Part shown: positions 23,933-36,305 of the stretch, piece by piece
Numbering within the stretch: position 1 is the stretch's first letter
Layout of the letters: each line of letters opens with the position of its first letter
Origin: Ustulina deusta
Lineage: Eukaryota; Ascomycota; Sordariomycetes; Xylariales; Xylariaceae
DNA: 64,000 bases
Reading direction: 5' to 3'
NCBI GenBank assembly: GCA_023159155.1
Contig: JAJNNX010000022.1
Span: forward strand, 682,001-746,000
Program-made: the position numbers and the translations under genes
Notes under the pieces: model-generated
The model's input: the letters and a program-made list of their open reading frames with translations, nothing else
Database searches by the model: none
What the model was told of the DNA's origin: nothing

Positions 23933-26008
23933 AAATCATTGCCTTTGCTGTTTCGGCTGTTGAAGATGAGGCTTTGCTAATGATGTTACGAGAAGCCTTC
24001 ATGTGATGATGGTTGCTATGAATGGTCGGCGAAGAGCTTTTTATTTTATTTTTAATATTCTATTGGTACTTTTAGTTTTCCACACGATTGACGAAAAAAA
24101 AACGGACGGCGACGACGACGACGGCGATACATCACGACTGGAAATGGATCTGAGACATGTTTCGTTCCGGGCTGATTTGTGGTACATTGAGAGAGTCTCA
24201 TTGCATGGATGGATACGTCACAGCCTTGAGAGCATTGGAAACCGCTATACTTGATCCTCTTTCCTCTAAACATGTTTTAATGATAGAGCCTACGACCACC
24301 CCTACCCCCCCAAAATACCAAAATACCTAAGTTCCTGATTTGTCCTCTCAGTATTTGCTTTATGGAAACAATGACGTGATGGGTGCGCTTAGCTCGTTCT
24401 AGACCCGCTTGGCGGGGTTCGGGATATTTGTTATCGATAGAGTATACACTACCTAGGTCTATCACACTGGGTTACCCGGATGTGCAATTAACTAGCGCTG
24501 CCAAGATGAGTGGAGTCGGAGGCCTCCTCGACACAGCCACTCTTGGCATGATTTGGCATCTTTTGATACCTATTCCCCATGGTGTGATATACATGTATAC
24601 ACAAGTTTACAATGTGCATTTGTGCCGGGCTGCTTCTTGATTTGCAGAACTGTCACTTTGCATGCGCGGGTATTGGGCATTGGATCGTGGGTTGCATTCA
24701 ATCAACTTTGCAGACCCATGCAGATAGATACTTGCTGCAGTACACTAGAGTTCGTAGCACGTTGTGGGTATGCGGTAGGTACGTGTGTGTAAGAGCGACC
24801 AACTTGGGGATCTTGAAGAACGGATGGGGTCCGAGCTTAAGCTACCCTGACTCTTGCCAAGGTGTAAAAAGCGAAGAGCTGCCTGAGCCGGCAAAAGGTT
24901 CATGCCACGTTTTCCCGAATGCGTTCTGGAGGGAAAGACATGCAGGGGTGGGGCAAAGCTTGCAGCGAAGTACCTATGCGTACCTCTGTGTAGGTAGGTA
25001 GCACCCAGAGTAACGTCACTCAAGCTGAGGTACCAGTAGTCTGTCACCACTGGCTGCACTTATGCAGAAGTGTACTTGTGGAGACCTGCATCGCTCAGCA
25101 CCTCGCCTTCCCTTTCGTCCTCGTCATTGACATCACAGCTCCTGTTTCAGACTGCTGTTTGCCATACTAGGTAACTAGCGACTTGTTGTTGTTATCACCC
25201 GTCTCCCATTGTTTCCAGAATTACCTCCAGGTTTTACTTCGCCAAGTCACCTTGCCGAGCTAACATTCATTTTATCATTGGCACCGCTCAGTAGTCTAAT
25301 CATTACCAAGACAGGAGGATCCTCTGCCAATATACCTGGCACCGCCTCTATTACCTGCGATCGACAAAGCGTGCTTGCGTACTACGCTGTATTCTCCAGT
25401 TGTACATCGGGTCATCGCACAAGGAGAGTGGTCCGTCAGCTCTCCTATTCCTAAACTTGCACTTTGGCTCAGAGCTAGACTGGTGCCCCCAATCCCCCCT
25501 CGCGATCCAAGCATACACACAGCCTCTTACAAGCCCTTGGGCCGCTAGTCGCAATTCTTATTCCGCGCCTATTTCACTTTGGCTGACGTGCCAGCAGTCG
25601 CAGGACCCGAATAAGCAAATCCCCACGACTCCGGTTGGACGCCCGCCACCAGAAACCTTAAAACAGAATTCCCCGGATGCGAGCATTCTGCCTTCAGGTA
25701 TTCTCTAGAAGATATGGCCAATAGTAAGTACCTGGGCGGCAAATGCAATAAGCTTTAGTTTTCTCCAGTACATGCGCGTCTCCTTTCCCTATCAACCGCT
25801 GTTGGCCACAACTTTTATTCATTTCGAGTCTGCGTTCACCGCGCTCTTTGTTCGCAAACACCAAGTTTCCCTCTTTTCTCGGCTCAATTTACCAATTTAC
25901 CCTCCTTATACCCATATTCCGCCGAGCATGGTGTTGGTCGCTATCATTGCTTCAACGGTGTATTGCTACTTTTCGTCGGCGCGTATCGTCCGCTAATCAT
26001 GAGATGCG
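23933..26008. other. Long intergenic region
   Basis: About 2.1 kb between GH81 and the Ca2+/H+ exchanger. It contains a short GAC-type microsatellite around 24105-24125 and only random-looking frames. The part from about 25100 is pyrimidine-rich and probably belongs to the exchanger's promoter and leader. Confidence 0.45.
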
Positions 26009-27838
26009 ATGGATCGCCAAACAGCTCTACCAAGTTTTCAGAAAACAGTGCGTGCAGCTACTTGGGGTTTATTCGGCCATGACTGTCACCGTCGAGAAAA
26101 TGGAACCCTAAACGAGCGCACTCCTCTCGTGAACGAAAACGGCGGATCTGCTCCCCGGAACGATGACTCGAAAGACCACAGTCCGACGTGGGAGTTCTTG
26201 TTCAACTCGAGGAATACGCCTGGCCGCGACAGCCCAAAGCCATGGGTTAAATATCCCGCACATGTGTGGCATGTCGTGAAGGCCACGCTGTTGAGTAGTT
26301 CGTAGTCCTTGAAGTCTGGATAGGACGAGTGTCGCGACGTAATTGCTGATGCTTCTCGTTAGGCCCCGTCAACATCCTCCTCTTTGCCGTGCCAATTGGC
26401 ATCGTCGCAGGAAAGACGCATTGGGACCCCATTTCTGTCTTCGTCATAAACTTCTTTGCAATCATTCCGCTGGCTGCCGTGCTTTCCTTCGCCACCGAAC
26501 AAATATCCGCCGAGTTGGGAGAAGCTCTGGGTGGGCTTTTGAATGCCACCTTCGGAAACGCGGTCGAGCTAATTGTACGTTGACCCCGCGTTCCGAAGTT
26601 ATAGCTCACATTTACTCACGGTATACTCTATAGGTCAGCATCATCGCATTACGGGACCGCCAGATTGAAGTTGTCAAGTCATCCATGATCGGCTCTATCC
26701 TTTCAAACCTGTTGCTAGTTATGGGAATGTGTTTCTTCTTCGGTGGTATTGTCAACATGACAGATGAGAACAACCAAGGAATGGAACAGGAGTTTGCGTC
26801 CATTACAGCTCAGACAACGGCGTCCCTCATGACTTTATCCGCCGCATCTATAATTCTCCCTGGGGCTGTATGAACCCCTCGCATGCTCTCTTCATCGGGT
26901 TGCGCTAACTCGTGTAAGCTGTTTATGATCGTGGGAAGAGGCGCAAAAGACGGGAATGATGGGAAAGATATCACTCTTTCGCTTTCGCGAGGCACAGCTA
27001 TCATCCTCTTACTCATTTATGTTCTCTATCTCTGGTTCCAGCTTCGAACACATCACAACCTATTCCGCAATGAGTCTCCTAGTGTAAAAGCTAAGCCAAC
27101 GCAAATCGAGGAAGCGGAAACAGGACTAGGCGAGGCTGGGATAGCAATTTCTGGTGTGGCGAGGAACGAGGAACAGGACGAGGAATCCGAGGATGAAGCG
27201 GTCATGAGCCCCTGGTCCGCTGCTGGCGTCCTCGTGGTTACTACCGTTCTGGTCTCCATTTGCGCTGACTACTTGGTTGAAAGCATTGATTCTCTCGTGG
27301 AGCGAGGTGGTATCAGTCGTAGCTTTATTGGCCTCATCCTCATTCCCATTGTAGGCAACGCCGCGGAACATGTCACAGCAGTGGTGGTCGCAATCAAGAA
27401 CAAGATGGATCTTGTAAGTGCTGTTCTAAATCGACTCTATAAATCCTGATACTGATGAACTATGTAGGCCATGGGTGTTGCTATTGGCTCAAGTATCCAA
27501 ATTGCTTTGTTCGTCACGCCGTTCTTGGTCGTTCTCGGCTGGATCATGGACCGCGACATGGATCTGCACTTCGAGACTTGTAGGTGTCTTGATGTGAGCA
27601 TTGGTTATATCTAGCTGACACGAGCCCAGTTGAAACGGTTGCGTTTGGATTGTCTGTTTTGGTTGTCATTTACACAGTCCAAGATGGAAAGTCTAATTAC
27701 CTTGAGGGTGCCATGGTATGATGCTACATGATCCGTTACTTGGGTTTGCTGGCTAACATAAACCAGTTGATGAGTCTCTATGTCATCATTGCGATTGCAT
27801 TCTTCGTTACACCCAGCCACTATTTCGATGGCAATTAG
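26009..27838 (+). CDS. Vacuolar Ca2+/H+ exchanger (CAX family, Vcx1-like)
   Basis: Seven exons: 26009-26294 (or 26297), 26363-26574, 26634-26867, 26919-27413, 27468-27579, 27630-27715 and 27767-27838, about 498 aa. Both CAX signature repeats are complete: [20 protein letters not shown] in the first half and [20 protein letters not shown] in the second, each carrying the acidic ion-binding residue, with following helices [14 protein letters not shown] and [15 protein letters not shown] long acidic loop ([11 protein letters not shown]) separates the halves. Topology of about 11 helices is inferred. Family knowledge: vacuolar antiporter that removes cytosolic Ca2+ using the proton gradient. The N-terminus is hydrophilic, as in regulated CAX proteins. 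Only the first donor is uncertain (GTAGTT or GTTCGT, both in frame). Confidence 0.92.
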
Positions 27839-28698
27839 GCAAACTCCGGAGAAAATGTTATGCGTTTCCAGCTTTACCTTGACATAAAGTTATGTGTTGT
27901 TCGGAAGCCTGTGCTATTAGAGTAGCTGACACATGTCGAATCTGCCGCGGTACGTTATTTCTATAGCTGCATAGCTATTAGCAGCTTGAGGGAAATGGAG
28001 GCCAGGGGCTTCCGCTTTATTTCGCTTTCAGTCTATCGATCACTGAATAATTTTGTATGTCTACAATTGTACACTACTTGGTTACCTGGTTCTACGGTTT
28101 TCAGTCCGCAAAAGGGTTTGTTCGGTCCTGGTACAACGGGCGCAACGGATTTTGCGCGGTTATCAACCAATGAAAATGAATATCGTAACCCAGCAAGGTT
28201 CCTTTTCGTGCTCGTGAAGACGAAATGGCTGAGTTGAACTACAATTAATATCAACCAATCTTCCGGTGGTGTCCTGCCGTTTTTCTTTCATGTCTTGGTT
28301 CCAAGCTTGAATACTACCTAAGGATCAACTTTACCCCAAGACCCACGACAGCTTCCAGAGTGGGGTCGGTGGCATGTCTCAAGTTACCTATTTAAGCTGT
28401 CGCGGGGTTGTGATGATTTAATACGTGGGGTGTTCTTGTTCTCATAATCATATTTTCGCCCTTCAGATTTTGCCTCTACTACGTACGTCCGTTGTAAAGA
28501 ACAGGCGGGTGCTCTATGAATGCGCTGCAAGCACCATAAAGATTCCGACTCTCGTCTTCTACATTACGGCCCTTTGCGCAGTCTGCAAGTAGGCTCCATC
28601 CCAGCGCTCGCAGCTCTCCACCAGCTCGCCATGGAAATACATGTATAGATGATTGCTAATACGAACAAGCATAGACGTGACGTATATAATTCGCAGCC
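27839..28698. other. Intergenic, no gene recognised
   Basis: About 0.86 kb between the exchanger and the glyoxalase gene, both on the plus strand. It contains no recognisable coding sequence. Confidence 0.4.
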
Positions 28699-30056
28699 AT
28701 GGCGGCGACAACTGATATGAAGAACTACAAGTTCAACCACTCGATGTAAATATCCAAAATTCCAAGCAATGATCGAGAGGCTAACGCGCTAGCGTGCACA
28801 CCATAGGCTTCGAGTCAAGGACCCCAAAGAGTCTCGTATGTCGCCGCATAACGAGTCAAGCCTCTTTTAATTGTGCACCTTATCGTGAAAGGGGAATTCG
28901 CTAATGGCAGCCCCACTCAATAGTTAAATTCTACGAGTTCCTGGGCCTGAGCGTGATTCAGAAACTGTCATTTCCTGAGGCGAAATTTGACCTGTACTTC
29001 CTAGCGTACGACGGGCCCTCGGCGACCTCGCGCGGCAACGGCACGTTCGACCGCGAGGGCGTCATCGAGCTCACGCATAACTACGGCACCGAGACCGACG
29101 ACACCTACACCGTCAACAACGGCAACAAGGAGCCGCACCGCGGCTTCGGACACGTCTGTATCTCCGTCGACTACATCCAGGCGGCATGCAAGCGCATCGA
29201 GGATGCGGGTTATAAGTTCCAGAAGAAGCTCACCGACGGACGCATGAAGCATATCGCCTTTGCGCTCGATCCTGACGGATACTGGGTCGAGATCGTCTCG
29301 CAACGCCTGGGCTCCAAGGGCGCCGACGACCCCGAGGAACAGGGCGCGACTACGGATCCGGGCACTTATCGCATGGTTCGTGACGTCCCCTCTTCCGCGA
29401 CCCCGCTCTCTACCACTACGTCGGCGCAGGGTGCGTATCCCACGAGGAATCGCTAACCGTTTCAGAACCACACGATGATCCGGGTCAAGGACGCGGAAAA
29501 GTCGCTCAAGTTCTATCAGGAGGTTCTCGGCATGACGCTCTTCCGCACCAACGAGCAGGCTGCTGCCGGGTTTAATCTGTATTTCCTCGGCTACCCGGGC
29601 CCCGAGGGCGTGCCTGAAAACGGGTTCACGGCGCTGAAGGAGGGCCTCTTGGAGTTGACGTGGAATTATGGCACCGAGAAGGACGAGAGCTTCGCATATC
29701 ACAATGGTAACGACCAGCCTCAGGGCTTCGGACATATCTGTAAGTCCCCCATATTTTTCCCGACCCTGGTGCTCTTTATACATATTTCCAACCGAAAGAG
29801 CAGGCAGGGGTTGGACTTGGGGATGGGAAGTAATATCGGCGAAGGCGGTGTGTGAACAGTCTCTAACAAGAGCTCCATAGGTGTCTCCGTCGATAACATC
29901 GACGCGGCGTGCGCGCGGTTCGAGAGCGTGAACGCAAGCTGGAAAAAGAGGCTCACCGACGGTCGGATGAAGAATGTTGCGTTCCTCCTGGACCCCGACG
30001 GGTATTGGGTGGAGATCGTGCAGAATGAACGGTTTGCCGGCAAGGAGAACTTCTAG
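28699..30056 (+). CDS. GLO1: Glyoxalase I (lactoylglutathione lyase), two fused domains
   Basis: Five exons: 28699-28745, 28807-28835, 28924-29375, 29466-29739 and 29881-30056, 325 aa, matching the two-domain yeast-type enzyme. Each half contains the same elements: NHSMLRVKD and NHTMIRVKD, ELTHNYG and ELTWNYG, FGHVCISVD and FGHICVSVD, KKLTDGRMKHIAF and KRLTDGRMKNVAF, and DPDGYWVEIV twice. The metal ligands (His/Gln and Glu of ELT and WVE) appear in both halves. Reaction: isomerisation of the methylglyoxal-glutathione hemithioacetal to S-lactoylglutathione in the cytosol. The first two exons are tiny (47 and 29 nt), so automated calls may start too late. The coding part is GC-rich compared with its flanks. 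Confidence 0.93.
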
Positions 30057-30588
30057 AAAACCGATTGTGTTTTATTGGCTGAGATCATAGTTCTGGCTAG
30101 TCTAGTGTAACCCATTTCCCTCATACCCGTCAAGCCAAGAGCCGAAAAGTCAGCCATTTCCTAATGTAGGACACAGAGTTGCACATACAGCCGGACAGCG
30201 CTGAGCTAGTGCAGGCGGGAGTAGCGCCACAGTGACGAGAAGAAAGGAGACAGAAAAAGAATTGGGGAACCGGTGACCTTCAGATAATGCCTTCATTTTT
30301 AACAAAAGAATGACTGAGTAAAACAAAGGTTAACTGTGCTTTAAAAAAACATGTCGGTGGACGCGCGGAGGAATCATCCCTTGTATCAGTGCTATACGCT
30401 GCCGGACAACATAAGCCCGGGTAGGCTGATGTCTGTATTACAACTCTGCTTTTTGATATGAACAAACAAGGAAACACTAGTCGGCCTAGTGTGACTTCTT
30501 TTATGCCACCAAACGTTGTATTGTTACTCAAATCCATAACAGTGCCAAGCTACGCCTCTTCTACCTGCTGAAGCTCAGAGTAGAAAGA
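30057..30588. other. Intergenic, no gene recognised
   Basis: About 0.5 kb between the glyoxalase stop and the 3' end of the homocitrate synthase relic. Only the downstream part of the glyoxalase transcript is expected here. Confidence 0.4.
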
Positions 30589-31521
30589 TCAAAGGATGCT
30601 GTCCGGGTTGTCAATAGCAAGAGGACGGAATTGGCCAGTTGCTTGATTTTGGCAGTCTATTAATTTCTTGTCAGTTGTCAAGAAACCAAGACCTTTAAGC
30701 AGCAAGACATCTGATCGTCCGTCATTTGTAGACCCAATTGTTCAGCTCGGCTGCGTACAGCATTTCATCCGGTTCTTACAGCATATTAGTTTACTGAGCG
30801 GAAAATAGAATATAAGTTGACTCACATGTGGCTGTTAATAGACACGTAGCGCTGTGAAAAGTTAGCAGAAATTCGTGTAAAGGGTAGTTAGGGGGGACTC
30901 GCAGTCAGGCCAAATATGGCAGGGTCAATAATTTCGTAGGTCTAGAGCGGTCAGTTTTCAGGTTTGCTAAGTGTCATAGGATGAACTGGCAAGCAGCCTT
31001 ATGAAGGGGTCGTTAAGGATGGCTTTGGCGTGTATGCCAGCTTTGTGAGTGAAAGCACACACGCCACTGCACCACGTTAGTCCTAGTTGATTTCTATGTG
31101 GAAAGGAATACATACGTGATAGGATTGTTCCAAGGGATATATTGACCTCAACAGCATCGGTAACAAGAGATTCAAGAGCCTTAAGCTCTTTGGGATTATA
31201 CTTAGACTTCGTATACGCAGGTGCCGTGACAACTATACGAGCCATCAGGGGTGTTATCCCATTACCCTCACCTAGCGTGTTGCGTTAGATCTTGTAGTTC
31301 AAATGATCGGATTTTCCATGCCCGAGCTATACTTACCAATACCAAGAACGGAGGTGTCAACATGGGTAGCTCCTTGCGTGTATAAAAACACGTTAGTCGA
31401 GATCTCTAAGTGCCACATCATGGAACTTGCTAGATTATACGACACGGAGAGACTAAGATATCAGGCGCGGGTTTTTATACACACCGCTTCAAGCGCCGAG
31501 AACCTATTTGCAATAGCACAA
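30589..31521 (-). pseudogene. Homocitrate synthase relic, N-terminal half missing
   Basis: Reading the minus strand in several frames gives successive blocks of a LYS20/21-type homocitrate synthase: CAIANRFSALEA, GATHVDTSVLGIG, GEGNGITPLMARI, KSKYNPKELKALESLVTDAV, CAFTHKAGIHAKAILNDP, TYEIIDPAIFGLT, AVRSRAEQLGLQMTDDQM, TAKIKQLA and RPLAIDNPDSIL-stop. They are in the correct order. Some joins look like former introns (for example GTAAGT after VLGIG), but others need frame changes, and PFIRLLASSS replaces the expected residues before TYEII. The first half of the enzyme is absent before the next gene. I infer a truncated, decaying copy of the alpha-aminoadipate lysine-pathway enzyme, with the functional gene elsewhere. 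Confidence 0.75.
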
Positions 31522-31837
31522 CCTACGGGGATATTAATCTTTGTATTACATCATGACACTGTTCACAAGCACAAACTTGTATCATTATGAAAATGGCACT
31601 CGATGTCACAGTGTACAACGCCTAACATTTATTAGTCTCTGTTGTTCCTGTTGTGAGCTCGACCTTGATTGATTTAATCTTTTTTATCCATGTACGTCTG
31701 TGTATATGACATGACAATATCATACTTCTGAGACCATTTTCAAAGTCCGTGACCGTCTTGGTGATAGCCTCCTAGGGACCTCCCCCTCAGGCTAATGTCG
31801 GTAGGTTAGCTAAGGTAGGTACTAACTGCCGTAGGGC

Positions 31838-33869
31838 TCAAACAAGCTCGAAGTCTTGGACTTCAAGCTTTCCCTTATCTACCATGTCAGCCACCTCGCC
31901 TCTCATAAACCCGTGGACGTAGCATTCTCCAACCAGCAGGTGGACCTTCCGGCCATTCATCTCCAGGGGGCGCAGGCAGAATGCCATCCTGCCTCCCCAC
32001 AGCACGCACACAATGTCCCCTTTCGCCAGCACCTTGGGCCCGAGAACATAGTAGCCCATCTCTGTTCGCGCGAAGACCCGGTTACTGGTTGCGCCGTTGG
32101 CAGAGCGGGACCACTCCTCGTTCGGGCTTTCATGGCCGCCGGTTCCGTTGCTATTCTCGGCGATGGCACGGATCCCAAGCGCCCTCAGCTCCGGCTGCAC
32201 CCTTCCCACTGCCTGGCCTCCCTCCTCTTCTTTGCCCCCTGCACAGATCAGATACGCTGCTGCTTGGCCGAGCCACTCTTCGTCCGAGATGCCGTGGTAC
32301 CAGTTCGCTTCCGCATCGTCGTTGCTGCGGCGGCTCTGAGCGTCTCGCCTGCGTAGCGCGGTCGCCGCCCCACCGTTGCTGAGCGTTTGCATGTAACCCA
32401 GGACGGCAGTTCCGCCGATCCCGGTGTGGCTGGGATAGGGGTAGTCGAGGGTGAAGAGGGCGCTACCGACGCCACCATGATTCCCGATCTTCTTCCACAG
32501 GGTGTCGACCTGCGGCTCCTTCCCTCCGCTCTTTTGGTGGAATGCCTTGGGTTCGATAGGTGTGGAAGCCTTGGCGATGATGTCTATGCAAACTCCCTTG
32601 ATTTTCAATATCGTCTCCCCGGCTTCGATCCTGAGGTCCTGTTTGGAGAAGTGGCCGCTTGCGCGGTGAGGTGATGCTGGCTCGGATAGGATATGAGATG
32701 TGTAAGTGCGCCAATCCGGGACCCAAGACGGGATGTAATCTCCTCTCTGACGGAGCTGGTCCCATTCTTGATAAGTGGACGGAAGAGACAGATGCTGCAC
32801 GCTTCCCAACACAATCAGCCCCCCTTCGGCCCCGCCACCGTGTAGCGCGCAGGCCGCCGCGTGGGAATACACCCGGTGGACTGGCCATGTCGCAGGATCG
32901 TAATTTGCCTCGACGCAGCGCAGTTCTTTGTTCTTGCCTTCGGCCACGGAATAGTGCCCCAGAAACGCGAACACGCGGTCCCTAGCGTCGGTTGCCCTCA
33001 GGTGTCGGGCACGATGTAGCTCGTAGATGAAGCTGAGTCTGTTTGCATGGCGTGTTGCATAGTCAGGTGGGACGAAGCGCTGGAATACGAACTTCACCTT
33101 GGCCGTGTCGATGTTAAAATGCCGCCGTAGATGGTGGAAGACTGTTAAACGATCGCAGACTTTGTACAGCGTATCCCAGTCCATGGAGCATGTACCCCAG
33201 AGGAGGGTTGCAGGCGAGGTGGTACCAATCTCTTGGACGATCCAAGCTCTTTCAAACTATTTTTTTGGTCAATTGTTATAAGTAGACAAAGCGCAAGACT
33301 CCGCTGCTCACCCATGGTAGGCCCGTCAAGTGCTGTATGGGAATCCAGTCCTTGTTGGACCGGAGTTTGAGGTTCTCGCCTGTATGATCTGCAACGAATT
33401 GTTCATACTTGGCTGGGTTGGAGAACATCTCAGCCAGTGCTTGGACGCGTCCGAATGCCATCTCGGCAACACCTTCCTCGTCTGTGCCTAGCCATACCAG
33501 TACATGGTTGGCACACTTATATATCCTATTCATGAATTGGACCTGCTTTCCTCTCTCTATGAAGTCGTTCTGGTTGATGCAGAGCTGGTCGACCCAGATT
33601 CGCCTGTCGCTGTCGGCCCGCCGTAATTGTTTCAAGGCATGATAGAGGCTTAGTGTCAATCCGAGCGTCTTGCCGTCGCAGGTAAAGCTGTGAGTACGCG
33701 TAGGGTCGCCCCAGACGTAAGATAGGGGCTCGTAGAACTCAGTATCGAGATACTCTACGTTGAAGTTGGCTAAGCTACCGCATAGAGGATCATCGCCAAA
33801 ACCAGCACAGAGCGTAAGGATGCGGATAGAATGATCGTTGCGTAAGAGACTATACTCGTACGGCGCCAT
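31838..33869 (-). CDS. HET-domain (heterokaryon incompatibility) protein
   Basis: Two exons, 33869-33312 and 33256-31838, separated by a 55-bp intron, give 658 aa. The N-terminal HET domain is intact in order: YEPLSYVWGDP (about residues 47-57), RRIWVDQLCINQNDFIERGKQV, NRIYKCANHVLVWLGTDEEG and, across the intron, LPWFERAWIVQE. The C-terminal 450 residues are not assigned. Family knowledge: HET domains trigger cell death on non-self fusion, and their N-terminal fold is related to TIR-like domains. The true start is the ATG of MAPYEYSLL; the in-frame codons upstream begin with TTG. It lies about 5 kb from the transposon block. Confidence 0.88.
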
Positions 33870-34781
33870 AGGCTTTACCAAATGAAAGAAAGCTTCCTAG
33901 AATTGCAAAGGAAATTGTTGGATTTATCACTGCACCAAAAGACTGGCGGACCGGTCACTTATTAGACAGTACTCCATAGAGCCTTATATCCAACAGAAAC
34001 AACTCTGTCAAGACTTGTCCGTATAACACTCATTTAGGAGCTGAGCGCCTCATTCAGGAGCTGAACGCCTTATTCAGGGGTTGGACACCCTCAAGGGAAA
34101 ATAATATGCACAACATTTAAAATTCCTTTGATCATGTCATAGAAGTCGGGCGCAGCGTAGCATGCCCCCATGCTACTTTGCCGCCTAGCAATGTCAACCG
34201 CAAGAATACCGACCAATAAATTGAGTATGAACGGCGGATATGATTGCTCCGACCGCAGACCCATGCATGAAAGAGCTGCAGGTAGTTCGATACTACAACG
34301 TTCTGTTTTTAGTAGCATAGCAGTGTATGTAGTGTTGCATGTAGTTTTCTTATTTGACACCTGAGGGTCTCCCGTCGACATCTTTTCAGGCGAAACTGGT
34401 ATATCATTTTGCGGAGGCTAACTTTTGCCCCTAATACGACGGCTTTGGAGTTGCCGCCTTGCTAAATTGACTGTCAACTGCACTGTTCAAGCCATGGTTT
34501 ACTTCCCGATTCCCTAAACCACGGTAATGAAAAGGTTTCTTTGCGTCAGCCCCCTCATTACCAAACCTTCGTTTATTGGAGGAATCGCACAGCCTAGGCT
34601 AGGCTCCTGCAGTACCCAAAGTCTCTAGAATCGATGCGTAGTAAGGCACTGGATCCAGTACGGACCAGGTTGAACACCTTTCCTAATTATCTCATTGATA
34701 GATCCATCGTTTGAGTGCTTATCTCAGAACCTCCTTTCGGCGTTTCTTGTCGCTTGCCGCCGACCGCGCCTCGCCCCGACA
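33870..34781. other. Intergenic, divergent HET / Nudix promoters
   Basis: About 0.9 kb between divergent starts. It includes the short tandem repeat at 34029-34088. A 96-codon frame (34091-34381, minus) has no recognisable domain and is not called. Confidence 0.4.
34029..34088. repeat. 20-bp tandem repeat, three copies
   Basis: Three consecutive 20-bp units of the form CTCATTCAGGAGCTGAACGC, with a few substitutions between copies, lie upstream of the HET gene start. Confidence 0.8.
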
Positions 34782-35417
34782 ATGTCAAGCGAACCGTCTC
34801 GTCCTGGTCCGCCGCCCGCCTCTACCCCTCCTTTGCGATTCCCTTTTTCCCTCTTGCCCTTCGACGTACTAGCGAGGGACTACGTAACCCGTTGTGGTGG
34901 GCAGTGGGACGGTCTCGCCGTCGGCGCACTCATCTTCTCTCACTTGCCCCCCGCAGACCGAGTCCTCCTCATCCAGCGTGACAAGTCCGATTCGCTCCCG
35001 GAAAAGTGGGAGATTCCCAGTGGCGTCGTCTCGAATAACCCTAGCAAAGACGCCACGGTTCTCCAAGCTGTGGTCAGGGAGCTATGGGAGGAGACGGGGC
35101 TACTGGCGAGGGAGCTGAAGAGAGTGGTCAATGCTCCCGGGGAAGAGGGGTTCGTGTTCAGCAACAGTACCAAGACGAAAGTGTTCTGTAGATTCGTGTT
35201 CGAAGTGGGCGCTGCAGAAGATGAGAATGGGGGAATGGAAATCCGGCTCAATCCTGCCGAACATCAAGATTTTGTCTGGGCCACGGAGGAGGAGGTGAGA
35301 GAGCGAGTTGTCGAGAGAGATGATGGAGGGAAACAGAAAATCGACCTCACGAGTGACAGCCTGGGGCATTTGATACAAGAGGCGTTCAGACTGAGAAAAG
35401 AGGGACGCGAGAACTGA
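34782..35417 (+). CDS. Nudix hydrolase
   Basis: Intronless, 211 aa from the ATG at 34782 (MSSEPSRPGPPP...). A proline-rich N-terminus precedes a Nudix fold: VGALIF, VLLIQRDKSDSLPEKWEIPSG and a Nudix box ending VVRELWEETGL, which retains the metal-binding REUxEExGU core. The first half of the box departs from the G-x5-E-x7 consensus: after SGVV there is an insertion (SNNPSKDATVLQA) and the conserved Glu is replaced. Later conserved elements are FCRFVFEVGAAED and EHQDFVWATEEEV. Family knowledge: hydrolysis of nucleoside diphosphates linked to another group; the substrate cannot be read from sequence. The downstream neighbour is the decayed transition zone. Confidence 0.85.
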   Translation: MSSEPSRPGPPPASTPPLRFPFSLLPFDVLARDYVTRCGGQWDGLAVGALIFSHLPPADRVLLIQRDKSDSLPEKWEIPSGVVSNNPSKDATVLQAVVRELWEETGLLARELKRVVNAPGEEGFVFSNSTKTKVFCRFVFEVGAAEDENGGMEIRLNPAEHQDFVWATEEEVRERVVERDDGGKQKIDLTSDSLGHLIQEAFRLRKEGREN

Positions 35418-36305
35418 AATAATTGCGAATATAGCTACATTAACGAGTTATCACCAGTTACAATCTTTTCACACGCTAAGAAAGGGTTAAAAACCCTTTG
35501 GCTCTTGAAGTTTACCGGAGTGTCAACCTAGGGACTGCCGCTTTTCTGTCTCGCTCGGCTGCCTTCAGCTAATAGTCTTTTAATAGCAACAGTCGGCCCA
35601 GTCGGCCGTGGCATCCCGGAATGTTTCTAACGGATCTCCGCAACGTTTTTAGCACCTCTTTACTTTTCAGCGAAGCCCTATGTACTCCTAGGATTGTGGT
35701 CTGTCATTTTAATTTAAACCAAACCTAAGCATACGCTGCGACCTAGACAAGCTACGGGGCAGGTACACAAGGGAGGTCGGCGGGTTTTTGCTAGAAACAA
35801 TATCTAGAACCTACCTATACAGACGTACCTCTGTAGACCTACAGCCCATAGCGCCGTACATAGCCACACCTACCTATAGAAGAGAGGGGGGTCTGCGGTC
35901 GTAACGAAATGGCCTGTCAGCCGGCTAGGTTGGTATGGCTACGTCTGTTTGTATGGATAGATCTGGCGAAGTGGCTAGGTCCACAGCTGTAGTTCCCTTG
36001 TCATAATTGGGCTATGCTATATTAGTATTTTGTAATCGAAACAAGGGGATTTTATTGCCTGAACGCCATGCATGAGCAGTAATCAGCCATGTGCTGAAGG
36101 AAACAATACTGTTCATGATTAATCTGCACCGCGGAAATTGTTTGTGGTCAAGGAGGGTAAGTCCTAATGATGCCCACTCTCTAGTGTTTCACACAGAACA
36201 TGTCTTTTCCGGCTTTAAATAGTCAGTCCTATCCTCATCAATAGAGATTCAGGACTTTACAGCACCTGATAGCTTGGGTTACGTACTAAAGCCTGCCCCG
36301 CACCA
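35418..36305. other. Intergenic, no gene recognised
   Basis: About 0.9 kb after the Nudix gene. It contains short tACCTACc-like repeats near 35810-35880 and no coding homology that I can identify. Confidence 0.4.

Noticed and set aside
34091..34381. 96-codon minus-strand frame upstream of the Nudix gene
   Set aside because: One possible hydrophobic segment but no family resemblance; it lies in a divergent promoter region.
10187..34781. Biosynthetic or defence gene cluster
   Set aside because: Neighbouring genes are functionally unrelated, mixed in strand, and separated by normal intergenic distances.
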